A DNA stretch of 64,000 bases from Bradyrhizobium sp. Rc3b (GTDB lineage Bacteria > Pseudomonadota > Alphaproteobacteria > Rhizobiales > Xanthobacteraceae): assembly GCF_900114915.1 (NCBI RefSeq), contig NZ_FOUS01000005.1, positions 252,723 through 316,722 of the forward strand. Direction: 5' to 3'. Position numbers and translations under genes: made by a program. Positions 15,503-24,185 of the stretch are shown piece by piece (the first letter of the stretch is position 1; each line of letters starts with the position of its first letter). The notes under the pieces were generated by a model. The model made no database searches and was not told where the DNA came from. It saw nothing but the letters and a program-made list of their open reading frames with translations.

Positions 15503-17299
15503 ATGGAAAGACGTCTGGCCGCCATCGTCTGCGCCGATGTCGCCGGCTATTCGCGCATGATGGGCAGCGACGAGGCCGGCACCCATGCCGCCTTCAAGGC
15601 CCATCGCAGCGCGATCCACCCGATCATCCTCAATCACGGCGGCCGCGTCGTGAAGAACACCGGCGACGGCTTCCTGCTGGAGTTCCCCTCGATCGTCGGC
15701 GCCACCGAGGCCGCGATCGCGATGCAGACGCTGATGGCGGAGCGCAACCACCATCTGCCGGCCGACCGCGCCATGCAGTTCCGCCTCGGCATCCACATGG
15801 GCGACGTCATCGCCGATGAGGACGAGGTATTCGGTGACGATGTCAACATTGCCGTCCGCCTGGAATCGGTGGCGAGCCCCGGCGGCTTTGCGATCTCGGC
15901 CAAGGCCTACAAGGAGGCGAGCAAGCATCTCAGCGTGCCGCTGGTCGATGCCGGCAATCATCGCTTCAAGAACATCAAGGATGCGGTCGGGGTCTGGACC
16001 TGGACACCCGAGGGTGCGCCGGCGCTCGCGCCCGAGCTCCGCGAGGCGTCCGCCCTCTCGCAACAATACCGCACCGCGATCGTCGGCGTGCTGCCCTTCG
16101 CCAATCTCAGCGATGCCCAGGACGAATATTTCTCCGACGGCCTCACCGAGGATCTGATCCACGCGCTGTCGCTGCAATCCTTCTATCGCGTGCTGAGCCG
16201 CAACTCGACTTTCGCCTTCAAGGGCAGGAACACCAGCACCCGCCTGATCGCGCGCGAGATCGACGCCACCTATTTGATCCAGGGCTCGGTGCGGCGCGCC
16301 GGAGCCAAGATCCGCGTCACCGCCGAGCTGATCGCGCCGGAGACCGGCGAGCAGCTCTGGACCGGCCGTTACGACCGCGACATCGGCGACTTCTTCGCGA
16401 TGCAGGACGAGATCACGACCAATCTGTCCGCCGCCATCGCCACCGAGATCGTCCGTGCCGAAGCCTCGGCGCCCGCGCGACTCTCGACCGACGTCACCGC
16501 CTGGGACCGCTTCCTCAAGGGGCTGTCGCATTACTACCGGCAGACCAAGGAGGACCTGGCCACCGCCGTCGATCTGTTCCGGGAGGCCATCAGGGTCGAT
16601 CCCAAACTGTCGATCGCGCACGCCTATCTCGCCACGATCCAGATCCAGAGCATCCAGTTCGGCTGGGTCAAGGGCACGCGAGAGATGTGGGCCGAGGCGA
16701 TGAACCTCGCCGAAACCAGCGTCCGGCTCGACCCGCGCTCGTCCTTTGCATTCTCGATCCTGTCCTGGGCGCACGCCATGGAAGGGCATTATGAGGCGGC
16801 GATGGACGCGGCCAAGCGCGCGGTCGCGCTCAATCCCTACGACATGGGCGCGCGCGGCGTGCTCGGCATCTGCCATTTCGTCATCGGCGAGCACCGGGAG
16901 GCGATCGAGCTGTTCTCGATGGCCGCGCAGCGCGACAACAGCGACCCGCGCTACCAATGGGCGGCACTGAACGCCTTCAGCCATTATCTGTTGCGCCAAT
17001 ATGACGCGACCCTGTCATGGGCGCGCGAGCAGCTCTACATCAACCCCAACCACATGCAGGCGCTGGCGATCCGCGCCGCGGCCCTGGCACAATTGGGCCG
17101 GAGCGCCGAGGCGAGCGAGGCGACGGGCGTGCTGATGGGCAACTACCCGACCCTCAATGTCGATCGTCATTTGCGCAACTTCCACTGGAAGCGGCCCGAG
17201 GATCTCGCCCATTATCGCGAGGGGCTGCTGAAGGCCGGCGTGCCGCTCGGCAAGCTGACCCTGGTTCAGAGCGACGTCAAACGCGTCGCCGAGTCCTGA
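15503..17299 (+). CDS. class III adenylate/guanylate cyclase with TPR repeats
   Basis: A 598-residue protein. Residues ~1-170 form a class III cyclase domain: IVCADVAGYSRMM carries the first metal Asp, KNTGDGFLLEF the second, and VFGDDVNIAVRLE the transition-state region. A central TolB-like segment (AIVGVLPFANLSDAQDEYFSDGLTEDL) runs to ~320, and the C-terminal half is made of TPR-like helical repeats (AMEGHYEAAMDAAKRAVALNPYD). No transmembrane segment, so cytoplasmic. This architecture is expanded in Bradyrhizobium; cyclic AMP is the expected product. ATG at 15503 was chosen at the start of the cyclase homology. Confidence 0.9.
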   Translation: MERRLAAIVCADVAGYSRMMGSDEAGTHAAFKAHRSAIHPIILNHGGRVVKNTGDGFLLEFPSIVGATEAAIAMQTLMAERNHHLPADRAMQFRLGIHMGDVIADEDEVFGDDVNIAVRLESVASPGGFAISAKAYKEASKHLSVPLVDAGNHRFKNIKDAVGVWTWTPEGAPALAPELREASALSQQYRTAIVGVLPFANLSDAQDEYFSDGLTEDLIHALSLQSFYRVLSRNSTFAFKGRNTSTRLIAREIDATYLIQGSVRRAGAKIRVTAELIAPETGEQLWTGRYDRDIGDFFAMQDEITTNLSAAIATEIVRAEASAPARLSTDVTAWDRFLKGLSHYYRQTKEDLATAVDLFREAIRVDPKLSIAHAYLATIQIQSIQFGWVKGTREMWAEAMNLAETSVRLDPRSSFAFSILSWAHAMEGHYEAAMDAAKRAVALNPYDMGARGVLGICHFVIGEHREAIELFSMAAQRDNSDPRYQWAALNAFSHYLLRQYDATLSWAREQLYINPNHMQALAIRAAALAQLGRSAEASEATGVLMGNYPTLNVDRHLRNFHWKRPEDLAHYREGLLKAGVPLGKLTLVQSDVKRVAES

Positions 17300-17407
17300 C
17301 CGGCAGACCGCGGTCTCCCGCAGCCGTTCCCTTTGGTCTTTGGCCAGAACCGCCTGCTTGTTGACAGGACAGTGAATTCGGCCACACTTCGCCACACGCT
17401 GAAGTAG

Positions 17408-17413
17408 TATAAT
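17408..17413 (+). promoter_or_regulatory. possible -10 element before the cytochrome gene
   Basis: A perfect TATAAT, 79 bp before the cytochrome start, in an otherwise GC-rich gap. No clear -35 at 17 bp; a TTGACA lies too far upstream to pair with it. Confidence 0.25.
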
Positions 17414-17491
17414 CTGATGTCGGTTTGTTAGGACTTTCCGCGCTTGATCGGCGCCTCATTTCACGATTCGCTGTTTTCAGGATTTTGGGCC

Positions 17492-20254
17492 ATGCATGAC
17501 CCCGCTTCGAAGCCGCCGTTCGATCCCTCGGTCCAGGTCTCGCCGAACAATCCCTGCCCATTCCTGCGCGGCCTCGTCGGCGAGGGCTTCGTCGAGGGCG
17601 GCACCGTCCCGCTCGGCAAGCTGTCGGAGACGATCGCGAACGCGACCGGCGAGACCGGGCTGAAGAAGGCGTCTGCCCAGCTCCAGGTCCGCGGCGTGGC
17701 GCTCATCGCCAATGGTCTCGGTCACATCCTCAAGAGCATCTTTTCGGGCGCGCAGCTCGATGCGCTGCGCGGGGGCCCGCTGGACAAACGCGGTGCCGGC
17801 TCGCGCATCCTCGGCGTCGACGGCAAGGTCAACGACGACGAGATCGCTCGGTTCGCGAGTTTCGGCCGGACTTACACCGATCCGAATGGCGGCTCCGAGC
17901 TGGGCCTCAACGCCTCGGAAATCGAAATCTTCATGCGCGACAACCTCAAGCGCGCCGGCAGCGCCGCGCGCTGGTACTACCCGCTGCTGATGAAGTTCGA
18001 ATGGCCGATCCTCCTGAAGATCATCGGCAAGGGCACGGGCGAGGATCGCTATCTCAGCGTTGCCGACGTGCGCACGCTGTTCAACGAGCGCCAATTCCCC
18101 GCGCGCATCAACCAGCGACTGGTCCCGCCGGTGCTATCGACCTGCCAGCGCGTGGTGCGGGGCGCCCTCAAGCTTGCGGCCTTGCTGATCGCCGTCGGCC
18201 TCGTTGCTCTTGTCGCGGTGGCCGAATTCCCCAATCAGGTTCGCGCCATGCTGCCGCAGAAGGGAATTCTCGTAAATCTCCTGCCGCCGCCCTTGCCTGC
18301 GGTCCCGGAGACGAAGGCCGCCTTCTGGCTCGAGCAAAACTGGTCGCTGAAGGACCGGCACTGGTTCCACCATGCCAGCCAGGGCACCGCGACCTTCCCC
18401 GTGCCCTATGAATGGTTCATGGCGCTGGAGCAGCCACGCCTTCATCTGTTCTCGAAGCCCGGCATGATGAAGGACAGCGCCTACCTCGAAGGCTTCGGCT
18501 TCATCCCGAGCCCGCAATCGATCCAGACCGACACGACGACGTTGCGCCGCTTCGGTTACGCCAATGTCTACGAGACGACGCAGGTGCCGGACTGGTCGAC
18601 CAGATGGACGCCGGTGGAGAACGTCGACGGCCTGCCGGTCGGTTTCGCGCGGATGACCGGCGTCGTCGATCCCGCGACCGGCCGTCGCGAGGAAGATAAG
18701 ATCGGGCTGACCTGCGCGGCCTGCCACACCGGCCAGATCCATTACCAGGGCGTGGACGTGCGCTTCGACGGCGGCCCGGCCATGACCGACCTGAAGAAGC
18801 TGGAGCTCTCGACCGGCCTGTCGATCGCCTACACCCTGTATGTCCCGTTCCGCTTCCAGCGCTTTGCCGATCGCGTGCTCGGCCCCGATGCCAGCAAGAC
18901 TGACCGCGCCGCACTCAAGCAGAAGCTCAACGCGATCGGCACGTTCCTGATCGACTGGGCGAAAACCCAGCAAAAGACGGTTGAAAGCAAGAAGACCTGG
19001 AACGGCAGGCAGCAGCAGGACACGGAGGAAGGGTTCGGCCGCCTCGACGCTCTCAATCGCATCGGCAACCAGGTCTTCTCACAGGATCTCGCGCTGAGCG
19101 GGGTCAAGGGCTTCGAGAAGAACCTGCATGCCCAGGACGCGCCGGTCAGCTACCCCGCGATCTGGACCGTGCCCTGGTTCAAATTCGCCCAGTACGACGC
19201 ATCGATCGAGCAGCCGTTGATCCGAAATGCCGGTGAAGCGCTCGGCGTGACTGCGCTGCTCAACCTGTCCGATGCCTATCCGGAGGACCGGCTGTGGCGG
19301 TCCTCAGTGAACATCAGGACACTCGGCTGGATCGAGGACATGCTGAGAGGCCCCGATCCGTTCAAGCCGGCCGATCCCTCTGCCGATCCGAAATTCGGCG
19401 GCCTGCTGGCGCCGCAATGGCCCTCGCAGATCCTCGGCGATGCATGGAGGATCGATCAGGCCAAGGTCGAGAACGGCCGCAAGATCTACGCCGAGATGTG
19501 TTCCGGATGTCACCTGCCGGCCGTCAACACCAAGGCTTTCTGGTCCTCGACTCATTGGGAGGCGAGCGGCGACAGCAAGGTCCTGAACGCGGTCACGATT
19601 CCCCTCAAGGAGATCAAGACGGATCCCGAACAATCCCTTGTTCTCAGCAACAGGATCGTCGATGTGCCCGGCTTCCTGAAGGTGAATACGGCCGACCTCC
19701 AGAAATGGTGGCAATGCGACATCCCGACCGCGAGCAAATCGCCCAATGAGATGGTCTATGCGCTCGGGCTCATGACGGTGGTCGATCTCGTCGCCCGCAA
19801 ATGGATGGACGACGAGAAGGTCCCGGAGGCCGAACGGGCGAAATTGTGGAATCTCGCGCGCAAGAATTGTCTCAATCCGGCGCCCGACCCGCGCTATCGC
19901 GCGCGGCCATTGAACGGCATCTGGGCAACGGCGCCTTACCTGCACAACGGTTCGGTGCCTTCGCTGTATTGGTTGCTGAAGCCGGCGAACGAGCGCCCAA
20001 CCAAATTCTGCATGGGCCGCCGCGACTATGATCCCGTCACCGTCGGCTTTGCGGTGACCGCGGATGAGACGTGCAAGACGGGCGAAACGCAGTTCTCGGC
20101 GGGGTCGGAGAAGGACCCGGTCCAGGGTAACAGCGTGCTCGGCCATTCCTTCGAGCGCAAGGAAGGCGAACCGAAACGCGACGGCGTCATCGGCCGCATG
20201 TTCAAGGACGATAACGAGCGCTACGACCTGATCGAGTATCTGAAGACGCTGTAG
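17492..20254 (+). CDS. membrane-anchored RoxA-like dihaem cytochrome c with PCP-motif N-terminal region
   Basis: A 920-residue protein in three parts. Residues ~1-215 are soluble with no signal peptide and contain an NNPCPFLRGLVGEGF motif (Cys22) reminiscent of the PCP loop of heme-thiolate peroxidases/peroxygenases. One transmembrane helix follows (~224-246). The large C-terminal part has two haem c sites, CAACH (Cys408-His412) and CSGCH (Cys670-His674), and resembles the RoxA/dihaem peroxidase-like family, ending with a typical EYLKTL. Cytochrome c maturation requires the C-terminal part to be periplasmic, leaving the N-terminal region cytoplasmic. Substrate unknown; oxidative cleavage or electron transfer are possible. 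Start ATG 17492 (MHDPASK). Confidence 0.75.
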   Translation: MHDPASKPPFDPSVQVSPNNPCPFLRGLVGEGFVEGGTVPLGKLSETIANATGETGLKKASAQLQVRGVALIANGLGHILKSIFSGAQLDALRGGPLDKRGAGSRILGVDGKVNDDEIARFASFGRTYTDPNGGSELGLNASEIEIFMRDNLKRAGSAARWYYPLLMKFEWPILLKIIGKGTGEDRYLSVADVRTLFNERQFPARINQRLVPPVLSTCQRVVRGALKLAALLIAVGLVALVAVAEFPNQVRAMLPQKGILVNLLPPPLPAVPETKAAFWLEQNWSLKDRHWFHHASQGTATFPVPYEWFMALEQPRLHLFSKPGMMKDSAYLEGFGFIPSPQSIQTDTTTLRRFGYANVYETTQVPDWSTRWTPVENVDGLPVGFARMTGVVDPATGRREEDKIGLTCAACHTGQIHYQGVDVRFDGGPAMTDLKKLELSTGLSIAYTLYVPFRFQRFADRVLGPDASKTDRAALKQKLNAIGTFLIDWAKTQQKTVESKKTWNGRQQQDTEEGFGRLDALNRIGNQVFSQDLALSGVKGFEKNLHAQDAPVSYPAIWTVPWFKFAQYDASIEQPLIRNAGEALGVTALLNLSDAYPEDRLWRSSVNIRTLGWIEDMLRGPDPFKPADPSADPKFGGLLAPQWPSQILGDAWRIDQAKVENGRKIYAEMCSGCHLPAVNTKAFWSSTHWEASGDSKVLNAVTIPLKEIKTDPEQSLVLSNRIVDVPGFLKVNTADLQKWWQCDIPTASKSPNEMVYALGLMTVVDLVARKWMDDEKVPEAERAKLWNLARKNCLNPAPDPRYRARPLNGIWATAPYLHNGSVPSLYWLLKPANERPTKFCMGRRDYDPVTVGFAVTADETCKTGETQFSAGSEKDPVQGNSVLGHSFERKEGEPKRDGVIGRMFKDDNERYDLIEYLKTL

Positions 20255-20261
20255 ATGATCT

Positions 20262-20462
20262 TCACCTCTCCCCGCTTGCGGGGAGAGGTCGAATTCGATT
20301 GCAGATCGAATTCGGGTGAGGGGGACTCTCCGCGAATCCAACTCTCACCGCCCCCGCGGAGACTCCCCTCACCCCGACCCTCTCAGCGCGAGCGAAGCTC
20401 GTCGCGTCCCCGCATCCGCCTTCGCCAAGGCTTGGGCGGACATGAGCGGGGCGAGGGAGAAG
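20262..20462. repeat. intergenic palindromic repeat, CCTCTCCCCGC family
   Basis: Two perfect hairpins in a row: CCTCTCCCCGC-tt-GCGGGGAGAGG (20265-20288) and CGAATTCGAT-5 nt-ATCGAATTCG (20290-20314), followed by further GC-rich inverted repeats up to the end of the hydrolase gene. A short copy of the first hairpin is at 34193-34216. Confidence 0.75.
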
Positions 20463-20468
20463 GTCTCC

Positions 20469-21416
20469 TCACTTAAACAACGGCGTGCCCGGCACGAAGG
20501 CGTCGAAGGCGGCCCAGAACTGGGAGCGGTAGCGGTCCTGCTCCTGGAGGATCTCGTGCTTGGCGCCGGCGATCACGAGATGGGAGCCGGCGCGCAGATG
20601 ATAGGCGAACTCCTCGATCGCCGCGGTCGAGACCACGGCATCGTTGGAGGCCGCCAGCATCAGGATCGGCTGGCGGATCTGCGAGGGGTAGTTCTTGCCC
20701 TTGAAGGTGTTCATGGCGCGGAAGGCGGTGTCGGCCCAGGCCACGGTCGGTGATGCCAGCCCGAGCGTCGGGTCCTCCTCCAGGATCGCGGCATTGCGCG
20801 CATAGCGCACCGGATCGCTGGTCACGGGATTGTTGATGAAGGGATCGAGCCCGGTGAGACGGTCACTGCCGCCGGGGACATAACGGCCGCCCTGCCCGAG
20901 CAGGCGCATGGTCTTGAGCAGCGCACGCACCGGAAGCGAGGTGGTGCGGCCGGGCAGGTCGATCATCGGTGCCGACAGCACCATGCGATCGAACCAGCGC
21001 TTGCCCGCATGCGCCACCCGCAGCATCACCGTGCCGCCCATGGAGTGGGCCAGCGCGAAGAAGGGCGGCGGGCAGTCCGGCAGCACGACCTGCTGCACGA
21101 AGGCCTCCACGTCGACCTCGAAATCGGAGAAATCGCGCACATAGCCCTTGCGCGGGTCGCGCAGGCGGCGCGAGGAATGGCCCTGCCCGCGCCAATCGAT
21201 CATCGCCACGGCAAAGCCGCGGTCGCGCAAATCGCGCACGGTCTCGAAATATTTCTCGATCTGCTCGCTGCGTCCGGTGAAGACGCAGACGGTGCCCTTG
21301 CGGTTCGCCGGCGGCGCCCAGCGCGCAAAGCGCAGCTCGGCACCATCGGGCGTCTTGATGGTACCGCTGACGACGTCTTCGGGGACGGGATTGGACGGGA
21401 TCGAGACCAGCGTCAT
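20469..21416 (-). CDS. alpha/beta hydrolase, lysophospholipase/monoacylglycerol lipase type
   Basis: A 315-residue soluble enzyme. It has the oxyanion region VFTGRSEQIEKYFE, WRGQGHSSR (PldB-like), the nucleophile elbow LAHSMGG, LAASNDAVVS with a candidate Asp, and GAKHEILQE with the catalytic His. The order and spacing match Hydrolase_4 / PldB proteins that cleave acyl groups from lysophospholipids or monoglycerides. No signal peptide, so cytoplasmic. It is divergent from the heat-shock gene. Confidence 0.88.
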   Translation of the reverse strand: MTLVSIPSNPVPEDVVSGTIKTPDGAELRFARWAPPANRKGTVCVFTGRSEQIEKYFETVRDLRDRGFAVAMIDWRGQGHSSRRLRDPRKGYVRDFSDFEVDVEAFVQQVVLPDCPPPFFALAHSMGGTVMLRVAHAGKRWFDRMVLSAPMIDLPGRTTSLPVRALLKTMRLLGQGGRYVPGGSDRLTGLDPFINNPVTSDPVRYARNAAILEEDPTLGLASPTVAWADTAFRAMNTFKGKNYPSQIRQPILMLAASNDAVVSTAAIEEFAYHLRAGSHLVIAGAKHEILQEQDRYRSQFWAAFDAFVPGTPLFK

Positions 21417-21490
21417 GATTGGAAGTGCTTGGGCGCGAAGTGCTGCAAATCAAGGGGCGGGAGCGCCGAAAAGGCGCTGATTGCCGCCCT

Positions 21491-21518
21491 CTTGAACGCC
21501 GTCTCGTTCCACCCATAT
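21491..21518 (+). promoter_or_regulatory. sigma-32 (RpoH) type promoter of the Hsp20 gene
   Basis: CTTGAA at 21491-21496 and CCCATAT at 21512-21518, spaced 15 bp, matching the RpoH consensus (CTTGAAA / CCCATnT). Transcription would start near 21525, giving a 5' leader of about 110 nt. Confidence 0.75.
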
Positions 21519-21525
21519 CATCTTC

Positions 21526-21637
21526 GTGCAGGCCGCTACCAGTGTTTCGGAACCGGAACATCAGGCTGCACACAGACTAAAGCCCGGCCCGATTGGCGGG
21601 CGGGTTACCCAACAGTCGCTCAATGGAGGACTTGACC
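21526..21637 (+). promoter_or_regulatory. ROSE-like RNA thermometer in the Hsp20 5' leader
   Basis: The leader between the heat-shock promoter and the ATG ends with UCGCU (21616-21620) facing GGAGGA (21625-21630), the UYGCU/Shine-Dalgarno pairing that defines ROSE elements. Upstream it can fold into further GC-rich hairpins (GTGCAG...CTGCAC; GCCCG...CGGGC). ROSE elements block the ribosome site at normal temperature and melt on heat shock; they were described for Bradyrhizobium small heat-shock genes. Confidence 0.75.
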
Positions 21638-22099
21638 ATGCGTAGCTATGATCTCACCCCCTTCTATCGTTCCACCGTCGGCTTCGACCGCCTCTTCAGC
21701 CTGCTCGACCAGGCCAGCTCGGACGGCAGCCCCGGTTATCCCCCCTACAACATCGAGCGTACCGGCGAGAACGCCTACCGCATCACCGTTGCGGTCTCGG
21801 GCTTCGCCAGGGATGAGCTCTCCATCGTCGCGAAGGAAAACACGCTGACGATCAAGGGCGAGAAAGTCGCCAACGAGAACAGCAAGTCCGAAGTGCTCTA
21901 CCGCGGCATCGCCGCGCGTGCCTTCGAGCGCGCCTTCCAGCTCGCCGACTTCGTGCAGGTGAAGGACGCCTCGCTCGAGAACGGGCTGCTTCACGTCGAC
22001 CTCGTCCGTGAGATTCCCGAGGCGAAGAAGCCGCGCCAGATCGCGATCAACACCAGCGCACCCAAGGCGCAGGTGATCGAGAACTCGGTCGCTGCCTAA
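21638..22099 (+). CDS. small heat-shock protein Hsp20/alpha-crystallin family
   Basis: A 153-residue chaperone. It opens RSYDLTPFYRSTVGFDRLFSLLD, the IbpA-type N-terminus. The alpha-crystallin domain follows (YPPYNIERTGENAYRI to VDLVREIP), and a C-terminal tail has the PRQIAIN anchoring motif. Small Hsps hold unfolding proteins for later refolding. Expression is expected under RpoH and ROSE control (see leader). ATG 21638 has GGAGGA 7 nt upstream, which is also the element sequestered by the thermometer. Confidence 0.95.
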   Translation: MRSYDLTPFYRSTVGFDRLFSLLDQASSDGSPGYPPYNIERTGENAYRITVAVSGFARDELSIVAKENTLTIKGEKVANENSKSEVLYRGIAARAFERAFQLADFVQVKDASLENGLLHVDLVREIPEAKKPRQIAINTSAPKAQVIENSVAA

Positions 22100-22126
22100 G
22101 CAATAGGCCACTTCCAGGTTGCGAAA

Positions 22127-22153
22127 ACGCCCCGGTGCCCCGGGGCGTTTTTT
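22127..22153 (+). terminator. Rho-independent terminator of the Hsp20 gene
   Basis: ACGCCCCGG / CCGGGGCGT stem of 9 bp with a 4-nt loop followed by a run of six T, 28 bp after the stop codon. Confidence 0.85.
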
Positions 22154-22383
22154 GCGTGCTCAGTCCGCGGCTTTTGTTTTCGGTCGAAATGGAAATACAG
22201 GTTCGGGTCGTCATTCTAAGTCTGGTCCGGTTCAGGCGCGGGAAACCAGAGATAGCTGCATCGATTGCGCAATCGCGATGCTCCCCGACCAGACGCTTGT
22301 CACAGCTTGGTGACCGCGCGTAACGCCGACGCTCCACGTGCCGTCCTTTCGAGATCGAACCCAAAACAAGACGGAGAAAGATC

Positions 22384-23154
22384 ATGTCACTCTGGCGCAG
22401 CCTTTTTGTCGCCGCGAGCCTTCTGGCGGCTCCCCTCAGCCTTGCTCATGCGCAGACGCCGCAAACGGTGAAGGCGAAAAACGTCGTGCTGGTGCACGGT
22501 GCCTGGGCCGACGGCTCGAGCTGGTCGGAGGTGATCCCGATCCTCCAGGCCGCAGGCCTGCACGTGACCGCGGTGCAGAATCCGCTGTCGTCGCTTGCGG
22601 ACTCGGTCGAGGCGACCAAGCGCGCGCTGGCCGAGCAGGATGGTCCGACGGTGCTGGTCGCGCATTCCTGGGGCGGCACCGTGATCAGCCAGGTCGGCAC
22701 CGATCCGAAAGTAACCGGGCTCGTCTATGTCGCCGCCCGTGCGCCGGATGCGAACGAGGATTTCGTCGCACTGTCGAAGCAGTTTCCGACCGGCCCGGTG
22801 CGTGCCGGCATCGTCGAGCGCGACGGCTACACCAAGCTTTCAGAAGAGGCCTTCCTGAAGTACTTCGCCAACGGCGTGAAGCCCGAACAGGCCAAAGAGC
22901 TCTACGCCGTGCAATGGCCGACCGCGGCGTCGATCTTCGCCGGCCGCACCACGGAAGCTGCGTGGCATTCGAAGCCGAGCTGGTACGCGGTGTCGAAGAA
23001 CGATTACACCATCAATCCCGATCTCGAGCGCTTCCTCGCCAAGCGCATGAACGCAACCACGATCGAGCTCGATGCCGGCCATCTCTCGCTGGTGTCGCAT
23101 CCGAAGGAGGTCACGAATTTGATCCTGGAAGCGGCGGGGTATCCGCGGAGCTGA
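22384..23154 (+). CDS. secreted alpha/beta hydrolase
   Basis: A 256-residue protein with a signal peptide (LFVAASLLAAPLSLAHA). The mature part has VVLVHGAWADGSSW (oxyanion loop typical of the salicylate-esterase-like AB_hydrolase_6 group), the nucleophile elbow VAHSWGG, and the C-terminal DAGHLSLVSHP with the catalytic His. Probable periplasmic esterase; the substrate is unknown. It is bounded by terminators on both sides, suggesting a monocistronic transcript. Confidence 0.9.
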   Translation: MSLWRSLFVAASLLAAPLSLAHAQTPQTVKAKNVVLVHGAWADGSSWSEVIPILQAAGLHVTAVQNPLSSLADSVEATKRALAEQDGPTVLVAHSWGGTVISQVGTDPKVTGLVYVAARAPDANEDFVALSKQFPTGPVRAGIVERDGYTKLSEEAFLKYFANGVKPEQAKELYAVQWPTAASIFAGRTTEAAWHSKPSWYAVSKNDYTINPDLERFLAKRMNATTIELDAGHLSLVSHPKEVTNLILEAAGYPRS

Positions 23155-23174
23155 GGCTTCACCGCGACAACGCA

Positions 23175-23205
23175 AAAGCGCCCGAGATCCTCGGGCGCTT
23201 TTTGT
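23175..23205. terminator. bidirectional Rho-independent terminator
   Basis: A 12-bp perfect stem, AAAGCGCCCGAG / CTCGGGCGCTTT, with a 3-nt loop and T-runs in both directions, 20 bp after the esterase stop. Confidence 0.85.
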
Positions 23206-23224
23206 TTTGCTCAGTCTCCCGGAT

Positions 23225-23352
23225 GTCGTCCCCGCGAACGCGAGGACCCATAACCCCAGGGAGCAGTTTGGCGAAGGCCAGTGGTCCGGTACTCGCACCT
23301 CATCCGCACCGATAGATCACGCGGTATGGGTCCCTGCGTTCGCAGGGACGAC
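23225..23352. repeat. intergenic palindromic repeat, GTCGTCCC family
   Basis: An imperfect inverted repeat of about 28 bp at both ends (GTCGTCCCCGCGAACGCGAG and CTGCGTTCGCAGGGACGAC) with a short non-palindromic centre. It has the form of the common Bradyrhizobium intergenic elements. Confidence 0.75.
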
Positions 23353-23393
23353 GGCGTGGGTGCGGCCGGCGCGATCGCGTCAAACTCGCGGTG

Positions 23394-24185
23394 CTAATCC
23401 AGCCCCTGCGCGGCAGGCATCTCCTGCGTCGGCAGAATCGTTGGGGCCGGCTTGGCCTGGCCGACGGTTGGCGCAATGGCTTGTGGCGCGGCCTCGGCAG
23501 GCCTCGCCTGCGCGGCAGCGGTCTGCTGCGGGGCTTGGGCCTGCGGCGCCTGAGCCTGCTGCGCCACCGGCTCCGCCGGCTTGGCGGCGGCGACCGGCGT
23601 CTCGCCGCGTCGCGGGGCGGCCTTGGGCAGCGGCACGGCGCGGCTCGTCACATGCGGGATCGCGGCCGGCGGCCGCGGCGGGCCGCTGCGGATCACGGTC
23701 GGCGGCGGCAGCGCGCTTTGCGGACCGTAAGGCGAGGACGCGCGCTCGTCATAGGCGGGCGCCATGCCGTAGGCGTCGGCGGCTGGCATGAAACGGATGA
23801 TCCGCCCGTCGCGGGCGTCGATCACGAGCCGGCCGTCGTCACCGCGACGGTCGATCACCGCGATGGTGTAGACGCTGCCGCGCAGGCGCGGGATGCCGAG
23901 CGGCGAGAAGCCGTTTTCACGCAAGACCGCGTAGACCTCGGTCGACGGCAACAACGCCGGACCGCGCTCTTCGTAACCATAGCCGTAACCGTAGCCTTGG
24001 CCGTAACGCGGCGGCGGTGGCGGGGCGGCTTCGGGGGGCGCATAGGGTCCGTCGAAATCCGACGCCGGGATGATCGCCCCTCTCGCAATACCGTTCGCGG
24101 GAACTTGCGCCAAAACCTGCCCATGCCCGGCGCTCATGGCGAGCGCCAGCGTGGCGGCAGCCACACATCCTGTGAAAAACTTCAT
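23394..24185 (-). CDS. exported Pro/Ala-rich protein with PepSY-like segment
   Basis: A 263-residue protein with a signal peptide (MKFFTGCVAAATLALAMSAG). It then has a Gly-Tyr repeat (YGQGYGYGYGY), a ~60-residue globular segment (TEVYAVLRENGFSPLGIPRL to RDGRIIRFMPA) that resembles a PepSY-type fold, and a long Pro/Ala/Gln-rich tail. Probably periplasmic or envelope-associated with a disordered tail. Function unknown. ATG 24185 was chosen; a GTG three codons upstream is possible. Confidence 0.7.
   Translation of the reverse strand: MKFFTGCVAAATLALAMSAGHGQVLAQVPANGIARGAIIPASDFDGPYAPPEAAPPPPPRYGQGYGYGYGYEERGPALLPSTEVYAVLRENGFSPLGIPRLRGSVYTIAVIDRRGDDGRLVIDARDGRIIRFMPAADAYGMAPAYDERASSPYGPQSALPPPTVIRSGPPRPPAAIPHVTSRAVPLPKAAPRRGETPVAAAKPAEPVAQQAQAPQAQAPQQTAAAQARPAEAAPQAIAPTVGQAKPAPTILPTQEMPAAQGLD

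Noticed and set aside
15476..16999. 507-codon antisense frame opposite the cyclase/TPR gene
   Set aside because: Antisense shadow of a recognised gene with no family motif.
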